DNA of 64,000 bases. Origin: Sciscionella marina DSM 45152. Its GTDB lineage: Bacteria; Actinomycetota; Actinomycetes; Mycobacteriales; Pseudonocardiaceae. The DNA lies in the NCBI RefSeq assembly GCF_000379465.1, contig NZ_KB905381.1, forward strand, positions 62,001 to 126,000, in the 5' to 3' direction. The notes beneath the pieces are model-generated. The model was not told where the DNA came from, did not search any database, and saw only the letters and a program-made list of their open reading frames with translations. How positions within the stretch are numbered: position 1 is the stretch's first letter; each line of letters begins with the position of its first letter. Position numbers and translations under genes: made by a program. Positions 1-8,726 of this stretch are shown piece by piece.

Positions 1-389
1 TTGACGCGTACGAACCGCGACCCCATCGCGGCGAACCGTTCGATCCACCGTTTGACGAATTCCACGTCGGCAGCGCGTTTGCCGGCGTCGGGCTCGGCAA
101 GGTCGCCACCGTCGATCACGACGTCGATCAACCGGATACCGGCCGTGCCCTGCGCCGTGGCGAACTGATCGAGTTCCGGATCATCGGTACCCACGAACTG
201 GAACCCGACAATCTCGATCGCGTCAACGCCGAACGCGTCTCTGGCCCATGCGGGAAACTCTGGCAGACTCAGTAGCTTCGGGTACGGGAACTCGACGTGT
301 ACGTCGTTGCCCTCGGGATCGACGAAGTCGAACGTGAGCGGGCCGAACTGTTCCCGCCGACTGTACGAGGAAACGGAAAGGCAGCTCAT
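1..389 (-). CDS. Sugar phosphate isomerase/epimerase-like protein, cut by the left window edge
   Basis: Only the first ~129 residues are present; the C-terminus lies beyond position 1. The start (MSCLSVSSYS) overlaps the stop of the P450 gene as ATGA, so the two are translationally coupled. The reading shows EFPYPKLLSLPEF, then AIEIVGFQF and IRLIDVVIDGGD, strand-and-turn blocks typical of the AP-endonuclease-2-like TIM barrel shared by xylose isomerase-type and hydroxypyruvate isomerase-type enzymes. That fold usually isomerises or epimerises a sugar or keto-acid using a divalent metal, whose ligands would lie in the missing part. It is the last visible gene of the 6.5-0 kb operon, after P450, ferredoxin reductase, ferredoxin and a GH89-type glycosidase, so a sugar-derived substrate is plausible. 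The family call is moderately sure; the reaction is unknown. Confidence 0.6.
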   Translation of the reverse strand, partial: MSCLSVSSYSRREQFGPLTFDFVDPEGNDVHVEFPYPKLLSLPEFPAWARDAFGVDAIEIVGFQFVGTDDPELDQFATAQGTAGIRLIDVVIDGGDLAEPDAGKRAADVEFVKRWIERFAAMGSRFVRV

Positions 390-1642
390 GAGTTCTCGTT
401 GTCACCAACGAGTTCCTTTCCGCCGTGCTGCTCCCAGGTGACTCGGACGGTCCCAGGGGAGTAGGTCGGCAGGTCGCCGGCGAAGGCCATCGGTACTTGC
501 TGCGTGGCCTCGACCAGGCGCAGCGTCGGCAGTCGCCGTAGCAGCTGGGTGATCGCTTCGGCAATCACCACGCGAGCCAACTGCTGTCCGATGCATGCGT
601 GGACGCCGTGGCCGAATGCGAGGTGGCCGGACGCTTCCCGGGTGACGTCGAAGGTATCCGGCTCCGGGAACCGCGTCCCGTCGCGGTTTGCGGCCACCGT
701 GGACACCCAGACTGGTTCGCCCTTGTGGAAGTCGATCCCCTCCAGGGTGACATCCTCCGTAACCGTGCGCGGATGCGTCGAGACGAACATCGCGTGGAAC
801 CGCACGAATTCCTCGACCGAAGCGGGGATGCGCTCAGGCTCGCGCCGCAGGAGCTCCAGCTGGCCGGGATCCGACAGGAGCGAGACCATGATTGTCCCGA
901 TCATGTACGCGATCGCGTCCCGCCCCGAACCCATCAGTACCGTGGCGATTCCCAGTTGCTCGGGTCCGGAGAGTTCGGATCGCAAGAGATCGCTGACCGT
1001 GTCCTCGCCGAGGTCGGTACCCTTAAAGTCGAGTACCTCGGCCGCGAACTGCAGCATGTCGCCGAACTTCAGTTCTTCGGTGGCGAATATCGTGGCGAAC
1101 TCCTCGACCTTGCTGTTCGGAATGCCGAGCATCCGGCAATGGGCGAAGACCGAAATCGGAACGGCGAAGTCTTCGAACAGGTCGGCGGTGGACTCGGCGG
1201 CGAGAATCTCGTCGAGCCGCCGCTCCACGAACTCGGCGATCGCCGGCCGTTGCCGGCGCACCGAGCGGACGGAGAAACGGCCGACCGCCGCCCGGCGGAT
1301 CTTCGTATGCTGCGGTGGGTCGAGGCCAAGGACGTTGCCCACCATCAGGGCGTGCATCTTCTCCGCATCGATCGGTGCCCCCATCGGCACTGGCGTTGGG
1401 CCCAGTGGGGTCCGCCGGTCGGCCTGGCTGAAGCGGGTGTCCTGCAGCACCAGGCGGGCCAGGTCGTAGCCGGTGACGAACCATCCGACGTTCCCGTCCT
1501 CGGCTGTGAGCCGGGTCGCGGGCGCCTCGGCGCGCCACTGCGCGAACTGCGGCGATGGATGGAATGGGGTGCCGTCCCTGGGCATCACGGGCGGGTGTGG
1601 AAAAGGGCATCCCGTGGCCTCGGTGTTCAGATAGGTCGTCAT
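386..1642 (-). CDS. Cytochrome P450 (bacterial class I type), 418 aa
   Basis: Heme-thiolate monooxygenase, cytosolic, fed by the adjacent ferredoxin and ferredoxin reductase. The heme loop is FGHGVHACIGQQLA with Cys350 as axial ligand, and the K-helix ExxR is EEFVR near residue 278. The I-helix reads MGSGRDAIAYMIG: the acidic residue is kept (Asp242), but the Thr that normally follows and helps proton delivery to bound oxygen is Ala243. P450s with Ala here exist (P450eryF), where substrate or water takes over. I chose the ATG at 1642 (MTTYLNTEA) because it overlaps the reductase stop as ATGA and gives the usual length of ~400-420; a longer in-frame reading upstream would lie inside the reductase gene. 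The substrate is unknown. The GH89 and isomerase neighbours suggest a glycoside or a methylated sugar. Confidence 0.93.
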   Translation of the reverse strand: MTTYLNTEATGCPFPHPPVMPRDGTPFHPSPQFAQWRAEAPATRLTAEDGNVGWFVTGYDLARLVLQDTRFSQADRRTPLGPTPVPMGAPIDAEKMHALMVGNVLGLDPPQHTKIRRAAVGRFSVRSVRRQRPAIAEFVERRLDEILAAESTADLFEDFAVPISVFAHCRMLGIPNSKVEEFATIFATEELKFGDMLQFAAEVLDFKGTDLGEDTVSDLLRSELSGPEQLGIATVLMGSGRDAIAYMIGTIMVSLLSDPGQLELLRREPERIPASVEEFVRFHAMFVSTHPRTVTEDVTLEGIDFHKGEPVWVSTVAANRDGTRFPEPDTFDVTREASGHLAFGHGVHACIGQQLARVVIAEAITQLLRRLPTLRLVEATQQVPMAFAGDLPTYSPGTVRVTWEQHGGKELVGDNENS

Positions 1643-2832
1643 GGGGCAAGCTGCCTTTCTCCGATGTCCGCTGTCCCGGACGTGAACTGTGCCCGCGCGA
1701 TGCGGAATGCGCGTGGCAGGTTCCACCCCACGACGCCCACCGCCGTACCGTCGCGTGAGGCGAGACCGACGAACTTCCCTTCCGCCGGATCGCCTGCGAC
1801 CACATCGAGGGTGCCTGCGCCGGTGAATCGCCCGTATGCCTGGATGCGAGTTCCGTAGAGCTCCGACCAGAAGAAAGGCACGATGTCCGGCGCGTGCGGG
1901 ATACCGGTGGAAATCGTGCTGGCCACCGCATGGGCCTGTTCGATCGCGTTCTGCTGGTGTTCGACGCGGGCCGAGTGCGTGCCCGGTGTGTCCGACCAGC
2001 GGGCGACATCTCCGACGGCGTAGATGTCCTTGGCTGCCCGGCCCGCCGAATCACACACGACTCCATCAGCCAGCTGCAGATCCGATCCGGCAAGCCACTC
2101 GACCCGCGGGCTGCTGCCCACCGCAGCCACCACGACGTCGGCGGCGACCGTGGAGCCGTCCGACAGTACCGCACCGGTGACGCGATCCGTTCCGAGCAGC
2201 CGGATGACATCGAGCGCGAGCAGCAGGCGCACACCATTCGTCTCGTGGAGATCCGCCACCCGTGACGAGAGCAGCGATCCCGTCTGGCCGAAGCGGATCG
2301 ACCCGCTCCTCCCGACCAGGGTGACCGCTAGGCCGCGTTTCGCCAGTACCGCCGCGATCTCGCTGCCAAGGACACCGGCACCGACGACGAGGACGTGGGT
2401 CGCACCCCTGAGATCTGCGGTGAGCGCGGTCGAATCGTCGAGTGTGCGCAGCGTGTGAAACCCGGCGAGCGCGTATTGCCGTGCGGGCCGTCGGGCCGAA
2501 ACCCCGGTGGCGATCACCAATGAATCGAAGGACAACTCGCCATCTGTGGTCTTGACTGTGCGCCGATCAGTGTCGAGACCGGTTGCCCGTGTGCCGAGGA
2601 CAAGGTCGATGCTCAGCGCGGGGGTCGTCGCAGCCGACGTGATGGTCGCGTCGCCGAGCGCCCATTCCCCGGCGAGGATCTGTTTGGACAACGGCGGGCG
2701 ATGGTACGGCCGGTGTGGTTCCTCCCCGACCACCGTGATCCGGCCGTCGTATCCGTTGCAGCGCAAGGACTCCGCCGTGGTGAATCCGCCGGTCGACGCG
2801 CCGACGACCACCGTTCTGTGTCGCGAGGGCAT
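1639..2832 (-). CDS. NAD(P)H:ferredoxin reductase (FAD, putidaredoxin-reductase family), 397 aa
   Basis: Flavoprotein that passes electrons from NAD(P)H to the small ferredoxin for the P450. The N-terminal FAD-binding motif is VVVGASTGGFTTAESLR. PYHRPPLSK follows at ~40-50, as in rubredoxin and putidaredoxin reductases. The second nucleotide-binding motif, VLVVGAGVLGSEIAAVL, begins near residue 140. The late FAD motif DIYAVGDVARW is also visible. The ATG at 2832 (MPSRHRTVVV) was preferred to an upstream Met at 2874, which would run into the ferredoxin gene. The stop overlaps the P450 start. Spacing from the ferredoxin is 8 bp, so ferredoxin, reductase and P450 form one translational unit and a complete class I electron chain. 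Confidence 0.93.
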   Translation of the reverse strand: MPSRHRTVVVGASTGGFTTAESLRCNGYDGRITVVGEEPHRPYHRPPLSKQILAGEWALGDATITSAATTPALSIDLVLGTRATGLDTDRRTVKTTDGELSFDSLVIATGVSARRPARQYALAGFHTLRTLDDSTALTADLRGATHVLVVGAGVLGSEIAAVLAKRGLAVTLVGRSGSIRFGQTGSLLSSRVADLHETNGVRLLLALDVIRLLGTDRVTGAVLSDGSTVAADVVVAAVGSSPRVEWLAGSDLQLADGVVCDSAGRAAKDIYAVGDVARWSDTPGTHSARVEHQQNAIEQAHAVASTISTGIPHAPDIVPFFWSELYGTRIQAYGRFTGAGTLDVVAGDPAEGKFVGLASRDGTAVGVVGWNLPRAFRIARAQFTSGTADIGERQLAP

Positions 2833-2840
2833 ACGTTCGC

Positions 2841-3032
2841 TCAGTCCGAAAGCGTGATCGCGCGGGCTGGGCACAGCGAGGCCGCCCGCTGGGCGGCGTC
2901 CTGGAATTCGGGCTTGGCGTGGTCGTGCAGCAGGATGACAATGCCGTCGTCATCCTGATCGAACAGGTCCTCCGCGGTGAGGGCACATTGACCGGAACCC
3001 ACACAGGTCGACTGGTTCACCTCGATTTTCAT
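2841..3032 (-). CDS. Three-cysteine ferredoxin, 63 aa, partner of the P450
   Basis: Small soluble electron carrier. Cysteines at 10, 16 and 54 in the arrangement C-x5-C ... CP (CVGSGQC and CPARAI) match the [3Fe-4S] ferredoxins that serve actinobacterial P450s (SuaB/FdxP450 type). The middle is acidic (EDLFDQDDDG), as expected for docking to reductase and P450. A ribosome-binding site AGGAAAG sits just upstream of the ATG (MKIEVNQSTC). It is encoded directly before its reductase and P450. Confidence 0.93.
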   Translation of the reverse strand: MKIEVNQSTCVGSGQCALTAEDLFDQDDDGIVILLHDHAKPEFQDAAQRAASLCPARAITLSD

Positions 3033-3088
3033 GGTGTCTTTCCTCTCTCTGATCCTGTGCTCTGAGACGGAAACTGCTCCCGCTCCGC

Positions 3089-5338
3089 CTATTTCGCCGA
3101 GGTGAGCCGTTCGGCGATCTCGAGAACGGTCATCGCGGCGGTCTTCAAGTCGCCGTGCGAATGGCTCGGGTACTGGCTGTCATGCCGGATCCACTGATCG
3201 GCGAACCGGTACCAGTCGATGGGCGTCGTGGCTTCCCCAGTGAGGACCTCGCGGATCTGCGCCAGCCAGGTGCTCCAGCGCGAGTGGTAGTAGTCGCCGA
3301 CGAGGCCGGCCCAGCCACGATTGCCGTAGTCGACCAGAAAGGCCGCGTCCGCATAGCCCCAGGACGTCAACAGCCGCTTGGCTTCTTCGACAAGGTAGGT
3401 ACCCTCCTCCTCCGTCGAACCCCACGCACGGGCGTCGTCCAGCCATCGCCCGAGCAAAAAATGCTCATTGGTGCGCAGGACTGCTTCCTGGGCATCGATC
3501 AGCTCCAGGTATTCGGCTGCCCGCTGGTCGTAGGCATCGAGGTCCTTCGCCTCGGCTGCCTCAGCGATGAACCGCAGGCCCGCACGAGCTGCGTCGTCGG
3601 CCACCTGGCGGGCAACATCGACGAGGTCGTATTCGAATCCTTTGGTACGCAACGAATCAGCGGCTATCAGCAGATTCCGCAGGGCGGGGATGAGCGCGTC
3701 CTCCGAGTAAGGTAGCGCGCGCGGACCGACCATGCTCGCCTGGTTGGCAAGCATACTCGGGACCGCCGCGATCACCGAGTCAGTGCTCGCGTACGGCATG
3801 GCGAACGTCTCCAGCGTGGGATCAGCAGCCGTCATCGCCGCCAACGGCCCGCCTGAGGCAAGGCCCTTGCCAGGGTCGGCCGGATCGACCGCGTTGCCTG
3901 CCATGGCATGCTGTGTCTCGGCCGAAGTGGCGCCCGCGTTGTCATGCCGCCACGGTCCGAACGCGGTTTCCATCAGGGTCTGCCACGCGGCGCGCGCGTG
4001 GTCGTCGACGGCGCCGTACCGGGCGGCGGTCCAGTCATCGAGCCAGGGCCCGAGCGGGATTTCGTCTTCGGCCCACGCGAGATCGCTGAACAGATCCCAC
4101 AGCACCGGGTTGTTCCCGACACCCTCGGCCATATTCGTCAGGCCGACGAGTCGGGATGGCTCGGTGGCCGCCGTCCAGCGCTTCGGCACTGCAGTGACGG
4201 CCGCCAGGTCGCCGTAGAGCACCGTCCGGCCGCCGTAGTTCGGCAAAATGCCCAGCGCCCACTTCGCGTCCAGGAAGCCGCCGTCGGCGTCAGCGGCCTC
4301 GCCGGTCAGGTCGAGCACGAGGACCCGGGACAGGTCGATGGCCTCGAGTAATTCTCGGCGTGGGTTGCCGATCCAGCCCTGTAGCACCCACGTCGAGTCC
4401 GGGTTCACCGCGATCATGGCGCGCTGCACCCCCCAGGCGGCTTCCGCGAGGCCGACCCCGCCGGTCTTTCCGCCCTCGTGCAGCAAATCCACCGCCCACA
4501 TCCCGCAGGTACCGAACGCGGAACGTTGCGTGGTGTAGAACGTCTCGGCGACCGCGGCATACTCGTCCGAGGTCGTGTCGAGCCAATCCGGCCGCTCCGG
4601 CCCGGCGACATCCACGAACCAGAGCCCTTGCGGAACTACCAGGCAGCCTTCGTTGCGCTCACCGAACTTCGGCGGGACGATACCGCTGCAACCTGGGAAA
4701 ATCGGGGCGATGTCGAGCTCGTGCATTCGCCGGATGACCCGGCGGCCCAGCTCGGCGCGCTTTTCGACCAGCGCGCGTGTCGTACCTTGACCGAAACTCT
4801 GGATGCTGTTGAGCCACAGCCACGGCTGGTGCGATGGTGGCCCGAGCCAGCGTAGAATCTCTTCTTCCGAGTACCCGAACCGAGTGAAGGTCTCCAAGTA
4901 GACAAGTTCCTGGCCGAGGGTGACGTGTGCGGCGTTGACTCCGCTCGCGGCGAGCAGATCGAGTTCGGCTTCCCACTGTGCCCAGTCGAAATACGGCGTC
5001 GTGTATCCCGATACCGTGAGGTTGTAAGCGATGCGCAGATCCAGCTGTGCCCGCCGCTCGATGACCACGTCCGCGGGAAGCTCACGATCAACCGGACGAG
5101 TGCCGAACCGCGACACGTGAGCCGCTCCGGTCCGACGGGCGAATGCGGCGTAGCCTGCAACGGCCGCGCCCGCCCCCGATGCCTCGACATGTAGCTCGTT
5201 ACCCGCGGCCCAGACTCGAAATCCGTCTCCGACACCGGGATCGACTGCGACGTGGATACCGTCGGCGGGGAGACCGCTCAGCCGTCGGATAGCGGCAGCG
5301 GCGTTTGCGGCCGCCGTCTGCGTGGACACGTCATTCAC
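3089..5338 (-). CDS. GH89-type alpha-N-acetylglucosaminidase-like glycoside hydrolase, 749 aa
   Basis: Resembles the NAGLU/GH89 family, which removes terminal alpha-N-acetylglucosamine with retention. Matches to the human enzyme, recalled from memory, run through the catalytic barrel: DWAQWEAELDLLAASGVN with a following GQE, TWVLQGWIGNPR, VLVLDLTGEA, and LTNMAEGVGNNPV. The two catalytic glutamates appear conserved as Glu288 (LLHEGG) and Glu405 (NMAEGVG), numbered from the GTG start. There is an N-terminal carbohydrate-associated region and an all-helical C-terminus. The GTG at 5338 was chosen because AGGAGAA lies 6 bases upstream; an upstream ATG at 5383 would ignore that site. No signal peptide is visible, so it probably acts in the cytosol on an imported glycoside. 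The pairing with a P450 system is unusual. Confidence 0.82.
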   Translation of the reverse strand: MNDVSTQTAAANAAAAIRRLSGLPADGIHVAVDPGVGDGFRVWAAGNELHVEASGAGAAVAGYAAFARRTGAAHVSRFGTRPVDRELPADVVIERRAQLDLRIAYNLTVSGYTTPYFDWAQWEAELDLLAASGVNAAHVTLGQELVYLETFTRFGYSEEEILRWLGPPSHQPWLWLNSIQSFGQGTTRALVEKRAELGRRVIRRMHELDIAPIFPGCSGIVPPKFGERNEGCLVVPQGLWFVDVAGPERPDWLDTTSDEYAAVAETFYTTQRSAFGTCGMWAVDLLHEGGKTGGVGLAEAAWGVQRAMIAVNPDSTWVLQGWIGNPRRELLEAIDLSRVLVLDLTGEAADADGGFLDAKWALGILPNYGGRTVLYGDLAAVTAVPKRWTAATEPSRLVGLTNMAEGVGNNPVLWDLFSDLAWAEDEIPLGPWLDDWTAARYGAVDDHARAAWQTLMETAFGPWRHDNAGATSAETQHAMAGNAVDPADPGKGLASGGPLAAMTAADPTLETFAMPYASTDSVIAAVPSMLANQASMVGPRALPYSEDALIPALRNLLIAADSLRTKGFEYDLVDVARQVADDAARAGLRFIAEAAEAKDLDAYDQRAAEYLELIDAQEAVLRTNEHFLLGRWLDDARAWGSTEEEGTYLVEEAKRLLTSWGYADAAFLVDYGNRGWAGLVGDYYHSRWSTWLAQIREVLTGEATTPIDWYRFADQWIRHDSQYPSHSHGDLKTAAMTVLEIAERLTSAK

Positions 5339-5526
5339 AGGTTCTCCTATCGAAGATCGGTTGTTGCCTGGGTGGAAGGGCATATTTCAACTCTTTCGAC
5401 ACGTGGCAGCGCGAACAACGTCTCCGATGACGAGTTCTGATACCTTTTTTGCTCCGGAAGGACGTGCGGGTCCGATCCGAGGCCCGGTCGCCAGCAGAAC
5501 CGTCCGGCACGCCGCGGGAATCACGC

Positions 5527-6525
5527 TCAGCCGGCTGAGGGGGCCAGGCGGATCTCGCGTCCGCCGATAACCCATTCGCTGACATAGATCGACCCGTCTG
5601 CGCCGACTGCAACGCCATGCGGGCTGTTCAACGTTCCCGCGGTCAGTTTCGGCCGTACGATCGCGCCTTCGTGGTCGAGATTCGGCCACCCCGACTGTTT
5701 CGGCCGCGGTGGGAAGGGGACGATCTCCTCCAACCGGTCACTGGCGAGATCGACCGCCAGCAGCGCCCCGTCGAGATCGGTGACCACGAGTGTGTCGCCC
5801 CAGACGGCGAGACCGGCCGGGCTGCACAGGCAAGGATGGGTAAAGCTCCGCAGGTACGCCCCGTCGAGCCGGTAGGAGACGAGCCGGTGGTTGCCGCGGT
5901 CGGCGACCACCAGTTGCTGCTCCGGGCCGGATCCGAGGATCGCCAGGTCGTGGGGGCACTGGAAACCCGTCCCCGTATCAGTCCCGTCCAGAGTCCGGCG
6001 ATGACCCGAACGGTCGTAAAAATGGACCAGTCCGGCACCGTAGCCGTCGGCCACGACGACCAGATCCGCGCTGAGAGCGATCGCGGTGGGCCGCCACGGC
6101 TGTTCGGCATACGCTGGAAGGTCCGGCTGGGTGAGCGGGCGAAACTCTCGCGTCGCGAGGTCGAGGCATCCGGCGGTGCCGTCTCGTGCCTCCGGCTCGT
6201 AGTGGGGTGGCCGCATCTTGAAACCGGGATCGGCGAGCCACAGCACTTCCAGGCCGTCACGGTCCTCGTAGGTGATTCCGTGGACTTCGAGCAGTGGGAC
6301 CGTGATCCGGACTACGGTCCCACTTTTGGCTGACTGCACCAGAATCGCGCCGCCGGCTGGGTCGGCCCAGTAGACGCTGTCTGCCGGGTCGACGGCGATC
6401 CCCGAATGCGACCATTCCGCGCTGTCTGGTGTACCGGGTGTGAGGGTTCGCCAGGTCATTGCCCGGGGGAAGTTGGCGGGTTCGCCGTGGCTACGCATTC
6501 GCGCGCCGGCCTGGAGGCAATTCAT
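5527..6525 (-). CDS. NHL/SMP-30-like beta-propeller protein, up to 332 aa
   Basis: Repeated blade-like segments are visible (SGIAVDPADSVYWADPAGG, ELVVADRGNHRLVSYRLDG, PAGLAVWGDTLVVTDLDGA, PHGVAVGADGSIYVSEW), the hallmark of six-bladed NHL or gluconolactonase-like propellers. Such proteins act as lactonases, lyases or ligand-binding scaffolds; metal ligands could not be assigned. No signal peptide is obvious. The start is uncertain: ATGs at 6525, 6498 and 6459 are in frame and none has a strong ribosome-binding site. It is the first gene of the minus-strand P450/GH89 operon and is transcribed divergently from the AraC gene. In this setting it may open a sugar lactone, but that is a guess. Confidence 0.72.
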   Translation of the reverse strand: MNCLQAGARMRSHGEPANFPRAMTWRTLTPGTPDSAEWSHSGIAVDPADSVYWADPAGGAILVQSAKSGTVVRITVPLLEVHGITYEDRDGLEVLWLADPGFKMRPPHYEPEARDGTAGCLDLATREFRPLTQPDLPAYAEQPWRPTAIALSADLVVVADGYGAGLVHFYDRSGHRRTLDGTDTGTGFQCPHDLAILGSGPEQQLVVADRGNHRLVSYRLDGAYLRSFTHPCLCSPAGLAVWGDTLVVTDLDGALLAVDLASDRLEEIVPFPPRPKQSGWPNLDHEGAIVRPKLTAGTLNSPHGVAVGADGSIYVSEWVIGGREIRLAPSAG

Positions 6526-6726
6526 CCTGAAGGCTCTGGCAGGCTAATGCGGGATATTCAGCGCGGCCGGGCCGCTGATCGTCGCCGGACCATCGCGAAA
6601 TGATCCGGACATGATGGTAAACATGGATATTCATACCAGAAACCTTGATCGATCGTGGACAGGCGGACAACGCCTTCCGTGACAGATTTTGATACGATCT
6701 TTGCCTCTTGGTACGGGAGGATCCCG

Positions 6727-7557
6727 ATGCAAGATCCCTTCGAGCACGTTGCCCCCGCCTATCCGCTTACCTGGCGGTACTTCAAGTTCAGCGCGGCCAG
6801 GATCTATCCACACTGGCACTTCCATCACGAGTTCGAGCTGACCCACATCGTCCGGGGAAGCGGCACGCGGCTGGTCGGCAACTCGATCGAGGAGTACCAG
6901 TCGGGTGACCTTGCACTGTTCGGGCCAGAGCTCCCGCACAGCTACGTCTCAACCGGCGAAGAAATGGCAAACGAAGCGATCGTAATCCATTTCCGGCGGG
7001 ACTTTCTCGGCGCCGGACTGTTCGAAGCCCCCGCATTCCGGAATGTTGCGGCCATGCTGAACGATGCCGCGAGCGGGATCTGGTTCTCGGACCCCCCAGC
7101 ACTTCCTGTTGGACTGGATACACTCGCCCCGCCTGAACGCACCATCGAACTACTGCGGCTGTTGGTCGCTCTCAGTCGGGCACCATATCGCTTGCTGGCC
7201 ACCGAACAACAACGACCAGCCGATGGCCGTGAGACGGCAGGGCGAGTCGAAGCCATGATGACAGCAATCCACGACCGCTACAAATCTCGGCTCACACTTG
7301 TAGAAATCGCCAGAGCCGCCAGTATGAACGCGAGTGCAGCGAGCCGACTGTTCGCACGGTGCACCGGATCCAGCATCACCCGCTACCTCACCGTCCTCCG
7401 GGTCAACGCTGCCTGCCAGCTGCTACGCGAAACCGGTCAGCCAGTGGCCTCGATCGCGACCGAGTCGGGTTTCACGAACCTGCCCAACTTCAACCGCCGG
7501 TTTCGCGAGGTGAAGCGGATGTCGCCCAGCGAATACCGGGCACACTTCCGTACCTAG
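6727..7557 (+). CDS. AraC-family transcriptional regulator with N-terminal cupin, 276 aa
   Basis: Predicted one-component regulator. The N-terminus is a cupin sensor (HWHFHHEFELTHIVRGSGTRLVG, then GDLALFGPELPHSYVS). The C-terminal ~100 residues hold two HTH motifs, LTLVEIARAASMNASAASRLF and the AraC signature ATESGFTNLPNFNRRFREVKRMSPSEYR. The ATG at 6727 has GGGAGG six bases upstream; in-frame ATG at 6655 has none. It is divergent from the NHL/GH89/P450 operon, its likely target, probably activated by a sugar. The protein is a close paralogue of the AraC protein at 29.4 kb, sharing long identical stretches in both domains. Confidence 0.9.
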   Translation: MQDPFEHVAPAYPLTWRYFKFSAARIYPHWHFHHEFELTHIVRGSGTRLVGNSIEEYQSGDLALFGPELPHSYVSTGEEMANEAIVIHFRRDFLGAGLFEAPAFRNVAAMLNDAASGIWFSDPPALPVGLDTLAPPERTIELLRLLVALSRAPYRLLATEQQRPADGRETAGRVEAMMTAIHDRYKSRLTLVEIARAASMNASAASRLFARCTGSSITRYLTVLRVNAACQLLRETGQPVASIATESGFTNLPNFNRRFREVKRMSPSEYRAHFRT

Positions 7558-7777
7558 GTCTTGTATGAACAAAATGTCGGGCCCAGACGATGACGGCGTA
7601 TCGACGCACCGCAATCGAAGAGTGCAACACGTGTCGACATGGCTCACGATCCGCTGCATTGTGTGACGACCCCTTCTGTCGGGACCGATGCCCGTCCACC
7701 TCCCCGACGTCAGATCCCGAGGCTCGGTGATCAGCTCGTCGATACCCGGCGGCCGTGCTGTCGACGGTGCCAGTGCG

Positions 7778-8494
7778 CTACCGGCGCTTGCCGTGCCCGG
7801 TCGAGGTTCGCCGCGACCGGCGCGACGTCCGGCTGCCGGTGCCGTATGCGGCGAGGAAAACCTCGACGTCGGCAGTGACGGTGGCCGTGATTTCGTCGTC
7901 GGAAGGAAGCAGGCTGGGGTCGAGGAGGGAGTAGAGGCGGCGGGCCTGGACCATCCCGACCAGCTGCAGCGCCGCATGGTCGACGTCGTCGATGGCGAGA
8001 TCGCCTCGGTCGACGAAGTCTTGGAGCGCCGAGGCAAGATGGGCGATCGCCGACAGCGGCCCGGCTTCGAGATAGCGCTTGCCGATGTCCGGACGGTGGT
8101 GCGATTCGGCGACGACCAGACGAAGCAGGGCGACTGTGCGGGGGTCGAACAGAACCTGGGCGTAGCGGCGGGCGAGCGCGGTCAACCTGGTGCGAGGGTC
8201 TTCCTCCGGATCAGTGTGCCGGTCGATCTCCTGGCTGATGCGGTCGGCTGCCGAAGCAACGATCTCGGCCAGCAACTCGTCCTTGCTGCTGAACTTGGCG
8301 TACACGGTGGCCTTCGAGACGTTGGCCGTGGTGGCGACGAGGTCCATCGTCGCGTTGGCGAATCCTCGTTCGAGGAACACCGCCTCGGCCGCTTCGAGGA
8401 TCGCTGAACGTTTCCTGTCGCGAGCACCGCCAGAACGGGCCGAAACCTGCTCGTCCTGGGCCGGGTTCCCGGATGCCTCTTGACGTCGCTCCAT
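7778..8494 (-). CDS. TetR/AcrR-family regulator, 238 aa
   Basis: Predicted repressor. The N-terminal HTH (residues ~28-75) reads [47 protein letters not shown], followed by a helical ligand-binding domain of the AefR-like C-terminal type ([24 protein letters not shown]). The C-terminal tail is Arg-rich and probably disordered. An imperfect inverted repeat lies 25 bases upstream of the start, in the gap shared with the divergent carboxylesterase gene, so it probably controls itself and the esterase/amidohydrolase operon. The 220 bp between this gene's end and the AraC gene carry nothing recognisable. Confidence 0.9.
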   Translation of the reverse strand: MERRQEASGNPAQDEQVSARSGGARDRKRSAILEAAEAVFLERGFANATMDLVATTANVSKATVYAKFSSKDELLAEIVASAADRISQEIDRHTDPEEDPRTRLTALARRYAQVLFDPRTVALLRLVVAESHHRPDIGKRYLEAGPLSAIAHLASALQDFVDRGDLAIDDVDHAALQLVGMVQARRLYSLLDPSLLPSDDEITATVTADVEVFLAAYGTGSRTSRRSRRTSTGHGKRR

Positions 8495-8518
8495 GGAGAG
8501 CTATGCTACCAGCAGCTA

Positions 8519-8540
8519 AACTAAACGGATCAGTTCAGTT
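8519..8540. promoter_or_regulatory. Probable TetR operator
   Basis: Arms AACTAAAC and GTTCAGTT are separated by 6 bases; 7 of 8 positions are complementary. The site is AT-rich against its surroundings, sits just ahead of the TetR start and ~190 bp before the divergent esterase start. Assignment to this TetR is inference from position. Confidence 0.5.
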
Positions 8541-8726
8541 CACTAGCAGATGATGCGGCGAGGCTCCGACGCGGGCAACCAGAACCGGAGCGTGTGCCGC
8601 CCGCGCGCCTCATGGGCGCAGTCAGTCGACGGGCACCGGCCTGAGGTAGCACCGGGTTTCTGAGCCGAAAAGGCATGGTGCTCCACAACGGACGTTCAAA
8701 AGGCCGGCCGGAAGAGATGAGGTGCG

